Shown one piece after another: positions 58,514 through 64,000 of a stretch of DNA of 64,000 nt (the stretch's first letter is position 1; each line of letters starts with the position of its first letter). The DNA lies in NCBI GenBank assembly GCA_029204225.1, contig CM055099.1:67115852-67179851 (forward strand). Direction: 5' to 3'. The position numbers and the translations under genes were made by a program. This DNA is from Diphasiastrum complanatum. Lineage: Eukaryota; Streptophyta; Lycopodiopsida; Lycopodiales; Lycopodiaceae. Under the pieces are notes generated by a model, which was not told where the DNA came from, made no database searches, and worked only from the letters and a program-made list of their open reading frames with translations.

Positions 58514-59696
58514 CTAACTCTGAACAATCTTAGATATCTCATTAGTAGCGACAGGTTTAATATCTACAAAATGAATGATACCATCCCTATAGATCAGCCG
58601 CTTTCCATTCGTTATAGCCTCCGGTTTTGCCTTTTTCCATTCTTGAACTTGCGTGAAAGTAAGGTCTTTATCCAGGTATATTGTAGTGCCCCGCAGTGTA
58701 GATCTCCTTCCTAGCACTTCATGACAGCCAGTTGCAGATGCAAGCGTATGACAAGAGTGCCTGGGTCTTTTTAGATCACCATGTAGTATCCATATCCTTG
58801 TGGTGGTTAAAGTCTCTCTTCAAAAACTTTTTAGCTTCACCAACAACATCATGGGAGTTTGTAATACCTTTGACTAGGACATTAAGAGCCTTCCGCTCTC
58901 GCAAATGGCTCTCGATGAACGTAGCCAAGATAAATGAACATGGAGGTGGTAGAACAACAGTATTAGGACCCAGGATCGGACAGTAGTATGATGTTGTTCC
59001 ACTTGACTTTCAAGTTGTTGGATCTTAGCTGAAGTAGTCGAATGAGAGGAAGTTTCGATATTGATAGATGTAACTTTTTTCTTGAGATCATCGATAGACG
59101 AATCTAGTTTCTGAAGATGAGATTGCATTGCTTGGATCGAAGCTTCAAGAGAAAGAAGTTTTTTTTTTATGGTCGTTGAGATATTCATATGAATGTAACT
59201 GATCTGCATGAATGATGGAGATCATAAATGCTGGAGGCATAGGTGACTCCTCTTCTGTGGTATTCGGGGTCAAAGGGTCGGCTATAATTGATTCACTATT
59301 ATTGAGAAGAGGATCTGACGGAGAGATAAGGATTGCAACTGGAATAGAAGGTGAAGGTGAAGGTGCATCGACAATAGGTGCGATGGACATTCTAGATGCA
59401 GATGCAGGTCCGCCTGAGACATGTAGGATGACATAAGCATATACAAAAGGCCTAGATGTGATGGACAGACCTGCAATGGAGGTAGATTTCATGCCAATAG
59501 GGCTCAGTTCAAGACCCACAATGGAGGCAGTAGCAAATCTTGGTTCAAGATCAACAATGGAGGCACCAACAGGGTGCAGATCTGCGATGGCAGCAAGGCA
59601 CGGTTCAGGACCAGAGCGCACTGGAGGGTGGGGGGAGTTACCTCCCCCCCGTTTGCGTGGAGCCATACGTAGATGGAGCACATCAACAGAGGGCAC
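58514..59696 (-). pseudogene. Coiled-coil gag/ORF1-like gene, frameshifted
   Basis: Minus-strand pieces in order: a basic start MAPRKRGGGNSPHPP near 59,664, a Pro/Ser-rich stretch, and a coiled coil (SLEASIQAMQSHLQKLDSSI, then KIQQLESQVEQHH; about 59,170-58,990). In a shifted frame SHLRERKALNVLVKGI follows, and finally STLRGTTIYLDKDLTFTQVQ and GKRLIYRDGIIHFV (58,690-58,550). A coiled coil followed by this type of C-terminus recalls L1/Tx1 LINE ORF1 proteins, which bind RNA. An LTR-like block with a TATA box lies upstream (59,870-60,018), so a gag-only LTR element is the alternative. At least two shifts and one stop break it. Confidence 0.45.
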
Positions 59697-59713
59697 CCGG
59701 CTAGGCAGCCATC

Positions 59714-60018
<305 letters not shown>

Positions 60019-62295
60019 AACTGGAGATCCAATCAAATGAAGAACTGTACTCAAGCATCTACAGACCATATACTGTAGCAAAATAGCATCCACTAGATAA
60101 ATTCAATTCTCCACAAATAAGATAACTTATCTTGTGAGAATATCTGTGAGATCCATATAGACTCTCAATAAGATACCGTAGTAGAGAGATTCAAAACACT
60201 GATCTGAATTCTTACTCAAGTAATAGATCAAGAATTAATCATCACACTTAAGAATCATTACAATTCCTTATAATCCTCTGATAATAATTAAGTATCTATT
60301 TATGATTCGTCAACCATAAATATTTAGATTCATATGATTCGTCAATCATAATTTCCTGAAATTCAAATCATACTTAATCATTTACAGGATACTGGAGTAT
60401 ATGTGCCACATAACTCAGGAAAAGTAAGAATCATTCCAAAATCTTTTCACTAAGAAAATACAGGATTTAGAAATATTCTTCAAACAAGATTCTTTAACTG
60501 AAGTGCAAGATTCAAGGTCTATAAACCACTAGTAATTAAAGACTGAACATATACCAAAATGACAATCATCTTCAACTACAAAAAAAAAACTTTAGATTAC
60601 AATCTAGAATCAAATCTAGATACCCAAAGTCCTGCTGAATATCAATTCAGATATTATTCTTGGATTCATTATGATCTGTTATCCAATTGAGCGCTTTGGG
60701 ATACAATCACTAATGAGCTAAGACTATTCCTTAACTAAGGAATACTCTATCCCAAGAATTCTGTATATCCAATGCACATAATTTTAACTGATGAACCCCA
60801 AATGATTCACTAATCATGCATCTTACAAGCAATATAAATCAAAACCATCAATTTCTGGCAAATCCCCATCACACTGATCGTTTTACCAATTAACTTCACT
60901 CTGGAGTAATCAGCTACTCAAGTTAATTGTCAATGATTTAGAAATCTCAAATGTCTAGGTGCAGATCTCAATTATACTAGTATGACACCACATTTAGATA
61001 CTCATCCAAACCATTTATGAGTTAATCCATAAATCTCCAATCCAAAGATTTGTTAACTCTGCAAGCATCTGTCAAAACAATACTTGATCATATATCCACT
61101 TACCTCTAATTACATAATTCCTCCACTAAATCAACCCCTCTCTAATCCTAGTACTAAAACTAAGATTAGGTTGATCAAATATAGAACTCTCAGACTTAAC
61201 TTTTGGTCAAACTTACTTCTATTCCAACCCAAATGGAATTAGTAACATTTGACCTTTCACTGTACCACTTATAGATAATGATTTAAATATCAAACCTATT
61301 CTAGTTCCAGATTGACCACACAATCCCTAGAGGATTCCACTTTTTTCAAAAAGTTCCAATTAGGTATCTTACTCTGAATCTATCTGAAACTACTTTCAGA
61401 CCAAATCTCATTTCTATACCACAGCTGGATCTTTTCCGAAACTAGGCAATTTACAGATTTCCACATAGAATTTGATTCCACCACTTCACCCCTCCTTTTG
61501 AAGAAATTATACATTTCAATAAAAGTTAACTGGAAAGATGATATATGAAAATATCTAAATCCAAGAAAAGTCAGTAATAAGTGCTTCCACTAATAGATTC
61601 ACTCTATTACAAACAGGACTTTTTTCTCAAATATTTTCAAGTCGAGTGACGGTTTAATCATTCCATTGAAACCTGTTTATGCAACAAAGAGATATTCAAG
61701 GTTTAAGAAATTGAAACACTTTAACCTTAGAATTTATCTAAATTCCAAGTCCATTCCCACAAGTAGTAATTTATATGACATAACAGTCTTTCAGAAGAAT
61801 AACTTCATGCTGGAAAGAATCATATAACCCAGTCTGATGTCTTTATTTGAGAAATTACTAAAAAGTAAATGATTAAGTAATAGAGAGAGAAATAGATTTG
61901 AGGGCCTCTAATTTTTTAAATAATGAGATACCACATTGGGATCTAGATTAAACCTCAAAACTTCCCAAAATACTCCACATTTGATCGAATGGTTTTCTTT
62001 TTTTCCCATATCGCGACTTGGTAATAAACAACCATTGACCATCATATCTTTACAGTCCTAGAATTCACTTTTCAAAATTACTGATGTCCCATACCATCAA
62101 TTTTTTCTTCCAGAAAATCCTTAACCGCCTTATCTGATATTCTAGAGATTCACTAGTCTTCTAGCTATCCTATAATCACTATAGGATATTATCTCTTGTT
62201 TCCAAATATTGGAGAATCCATTTATTTGGATGGCTGGCATGCCTATCAGATGGATATCACAAATCCACACCTGATTCTGTGATTTAGACAATACA
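60019..62295. other. AT-rich spacer
   Basis: No gene recognised. TATGATTCGTCAA(C/T)CATAA occurs twice near 60,300-60,350, and words such as AGATTCA and GAATCAT are frequent. Confidence 0.45.
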
Positions 62296-62868
62296 TCAGC
62301 AAAGTGAGCATTTTTTTTCGATGTGATATCTAAATGTCATTGATGAGTTACATACTCTGCACTCAACTTGCTGATTTTGTTTCATATCCCAACCATCATC
62401 CAACAACTCGACAATTATTTCAGTACTCAAGTCCTTACAAATAAATATTGTTTTTGTTCTTCGAGTTAGAATCAAAATAGCACAGGGTATGAAAACAAAA
62501 AAATTTGCGATTAGAAGACGCTTGAGATTGATACCAAAAGTGAATATCGGTTTCGAACGCAAGATAGATAGAGAATATCTGTAGAAAAGAGAACCGTGCT
62601 CACAACGGTATCGGTCTCGAGCGCAGGATGAGAAAGCGGAGTGATTGCAGATAGAGAGCGCGCTTGAGAGCGATATTGGGAGCGAAAATAAAAAAATTCT
62701 GCGATATATAGGAAATTTTTGCACGTGTGAAAAAAATGACTGATGACACATGTCGGCATCTAATTGGTCCACATAAAATGTCCGTACTAACAATGATGAC
62801 TCAATTATGAGGCCACGTGGGGTCGAGACATGTGCACGGATCATATTTTGACATGTGTCATTCTGCAC
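62296..62868 (-). CDS. Hypothetical 190-codon frame, doubtful
   Basis: An open minus-strand frame starting MQNDTCQNMIRAHVSTPRG, with a hydrophobic segment (LLIANFFVFIPCAILIL) and a terminal CRVCNSSMTFRYHIEKKCSLC that has two CxxC pairs. I know no family with this layout. It overlaps the cluster of 20-bp motifs at 62,517-62,680, which argues that the frame is not protein-constrained. Confidence 0.2.
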   Translation of the reverse strand: MQNDTCQNMIRAHVSTPRGLIIESSLLVRTFYVDQLDADMCHQSFFSHVQKFPIYRRIFLFSLPISLSSALSICNHSAFSSCARDRYRCEHGSLFYRYSLSILRSKPIFTFGINLKRLLIANFFVFIPCAILILTRRTKTIFICKDLSTEIIVELLDDGWDMKQNQQVECRVCNSSMTFRYHIEKKCSLC

Positions 62869-63268
62869 GTGATAAATATCAGACTAATCATTTCTGTATG
62901 GCAGAATATTTTTGACAAATCATACGTCAACACGTGTCTTTTTGGAACTCCTCCACGTGCAAAAAAAAATTTAAAAATAGATCATTTCCGGTGTGTTTGA
63001 TTTCTTAGTCGAATATCGATTTCAAGCGCACCTTACGTGTCATTTAAGACGCACTTTCCTCTATTTAAGCTCCGTTGACATACTTGCACCTGAAACCAAT
63101 ACTGCCTAGTCCAATATCGCATTCAAGCGCATCTTACGTGTCATTTCTTTTCTAATCTTTGTACACGCGCTCGGATCCAATACCCTATTTTCTGATATCT
63201 CTTTCGAACGCACATTGCCTAGAGGTTCTTGTCTGACCTGCATTTTGTGCCTGAGAGCGATATTGGGA
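62517..63268. repeat. Cluster of a 20-bp motif in both orientations
   Basis: Variants of (C/G)AATATCG(C/G/A)(T/A)(T/C)TC(A/G)A(G/A)CGCA occur on the plus strand at 62,542, 62,607, 63,010, 63,111 and 63,193, and on the minus strand at 62,517-62,536, 62,658-62,680 and 63,249-63,268. The two at 63,010 and 63,111 are followed by a shared TTACGTGTCATTT. Confidence 0.65.
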
Positions 63269-63414
63269 ATCTTACATCTGTATTTTTTGTTTAAAATGTC
63301 TAATTTCGATTCTAGTTTGTTTTTTTTTTTCATGAATTTGGTATTAGTGATAATTTAGAGTATTTCAAATCTCTTTTTTCTTCTTTTCTTTTTATTCTTC
63401 CTTCTATTACTAAG
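63269..63414. other. Pyrimidine-rich stretch (possible intron 3' end)
   Basis: T- and C-rich sequence ending CTTCTATTACTAAG, which fits a branch point, polypyrimidine tract and acceptor before the exon at 63,415. Confidence 0.35.
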
Positions 63415-63893
63415 GGTCCTGGTGTGGAGGCATTTTCTAAGATTTATCTCAAATTTATATCTATGCTTAGTACTCCCTTATTCAGATCTCAAAAGAAGGA
63501 CATGATTCATTATCAAGACCTGGTGGCACTCGACAAGCATAGCTATAAAGCCTAACTTGACAGAATGATTTCAAGTCTGTAGATGAGTGCCCAATTCACA
63601 ATAAAAAAATGTAGATTTGTTGATTTTCAGTCTGCATTTGTTTTTTTTCTTTTCTTAAATACTTTTGACGATTCGGAAGCTGGCCCTCCACTTCTTAAGC
63701 TATTTCTTCCAGTGGTACAAAGTCTGAAAAGTTGAAGACTGTACTCAGATCATCTCATTTTGCATTGTATGCTGCTTACGTTGATCTGAGTAGGCATGAA
63801 AACTATGAACTATTGGATCCATACGAAAGAAGAAAACTGTTGCATGATTTTAAGTTGCAACTTTTATTAGAGAAAGTATCGGAAGCAGAGTAG
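63415..63893 (+). pseudogene. Possible exon remnants of an unidentified host gene
   Basis: Two stretches look exonic. (1) 63,415-63,555, after an ACTAAG acceptor: GPGVEAFSKIYLKFISMLST and SQKKDMIHYQDLVALDKHSY, then a TAA. (2) 63,713-63,893, after a TTTCTTCCAG acceptor: SEKLKTVLRSSHFALYAAYV and LLDPYERRKLLHDFKLQLLL, then TAG. The residue mix (charged, helical, no low complexity) is unlike the AT-rich spacer. No donor site joins them cleanly and the first ends in a stop, so the copy is probably decayed. I do not recognise the family. An alternative for the second is readthrough from 63,664 (FDDSEAGPPLLKLFLPVVQS) with a frameshift. Confidence 0.35.
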
Positions 63894-64000
63894 ATACTGT
63901 TGAATTGTACTTTGTAAAAAATTTCATTTAACATACAAAATTTTATTGAGTGTCTATTGCCTATTGGCTTGCATAAATTTGCATGCTTTTTGAAATTTTT

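Noticed and set aside
62296-62400. Zinc finger in the 190-codon frame (two CxxC pairs)
   Set aside because: Only four Cys with no known spacing or family, in a frame that overlaps a non-coding motif cluster.

Overview
The window is nuclear DNA of a land plant, most likely a seed plant with a large transposon-rich genome. The evidence is a plant-type multiple-C2 transmembrane protein (MCTP) gene, many Ty1/Copia and Ty3/Gypsy retrotransposons whose primer-binding sites match plant initiator-Met tRNA, a chromodomain Gypsy integrase, long (GA)n microsatellites and AT-rich spacers. The species cannot be told from the sequence.

Layout. 1-2.2 kb: minus-strand LTR element with an unusual gag-like frame. 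2.2-4.7 kb: spacer with a hairpin and a 150-bp (GA)n array. 4.7-5.4 kb: one arm (A) of a dispersed inverted repeat carrying a CCHC zinc knuckle. 5.4-9.4 kb: a non-autonomous LARD-like element with long LTRs and no polyprotein. 9.4-13.85 kb: decayed Gypsy chromovirus that keeps gag, a long acidic ORF with two ubiquitin-interacting-like motifs, and the integrase tail with chromodomain, but no RT. Its 3' LTR (13.85-20.5 kb) is split by a young Copia element (14,154-20,014) whose two 653-bp LTRs read as identical and whose polyprotein has one stop codon. 20.5-22.6 kb: a duplicated segment, a LINE endonuclease fragment, an LTR candidate and arm B of the inverted repeat. 23.4-28.4 kb: an older plus-strand relative of the young Copia, inserted in arm B. 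28.85-31.3 kb: truncated minus-strand Copia. 31.5-33.0 kb: Gypsy protease/RNase H remnants. 33-36.7 kb: spacer.

36.8-39.6 kb (minus) holds the only complete host gene: an intronless 945-residue MCTP with four C2 domains and a C-terminal membrane anchor. A TATA box lies about 130 bp upstream, and a 66-bp tandem repeat lies further into the promoter side. 41.1 kb has an 85-bp tRNA-like retroposon flanked by perfect 18-bp target duplications. 41.6-46.1 kb: a Copia integrase stub, then a minus-strand Copia with gag and integrase but no RT, whose 1.46-kb LTR has five GCCGAC (CRT/DRE core) sites inside palindromic repeats. 46-58 kb: AT-rich spacer, (CT)n/(TA)n/(CA)n arrays and scattered Copia scraps. 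58.5-60.0 kb: coiled-coil gag/ORF1-like sequence joined to an LTR related to the one at 1.9 kb. 62.5-63.3 kb: a cluster of about eight copies of a 20-bp motif in both orientations. 63.4-63.9 kb: probable exon remnants of an unidentified host gene.

No operon-like or defence-type system is present. The story is nested retrotransposition around one membrane-tethering gene. The least explained signals are the UIM-like Gypsy ORF, the DRE-rich U3, the minimal tRNA retroposon, and the motif cluster at the right end. All comparisons were made by eye.
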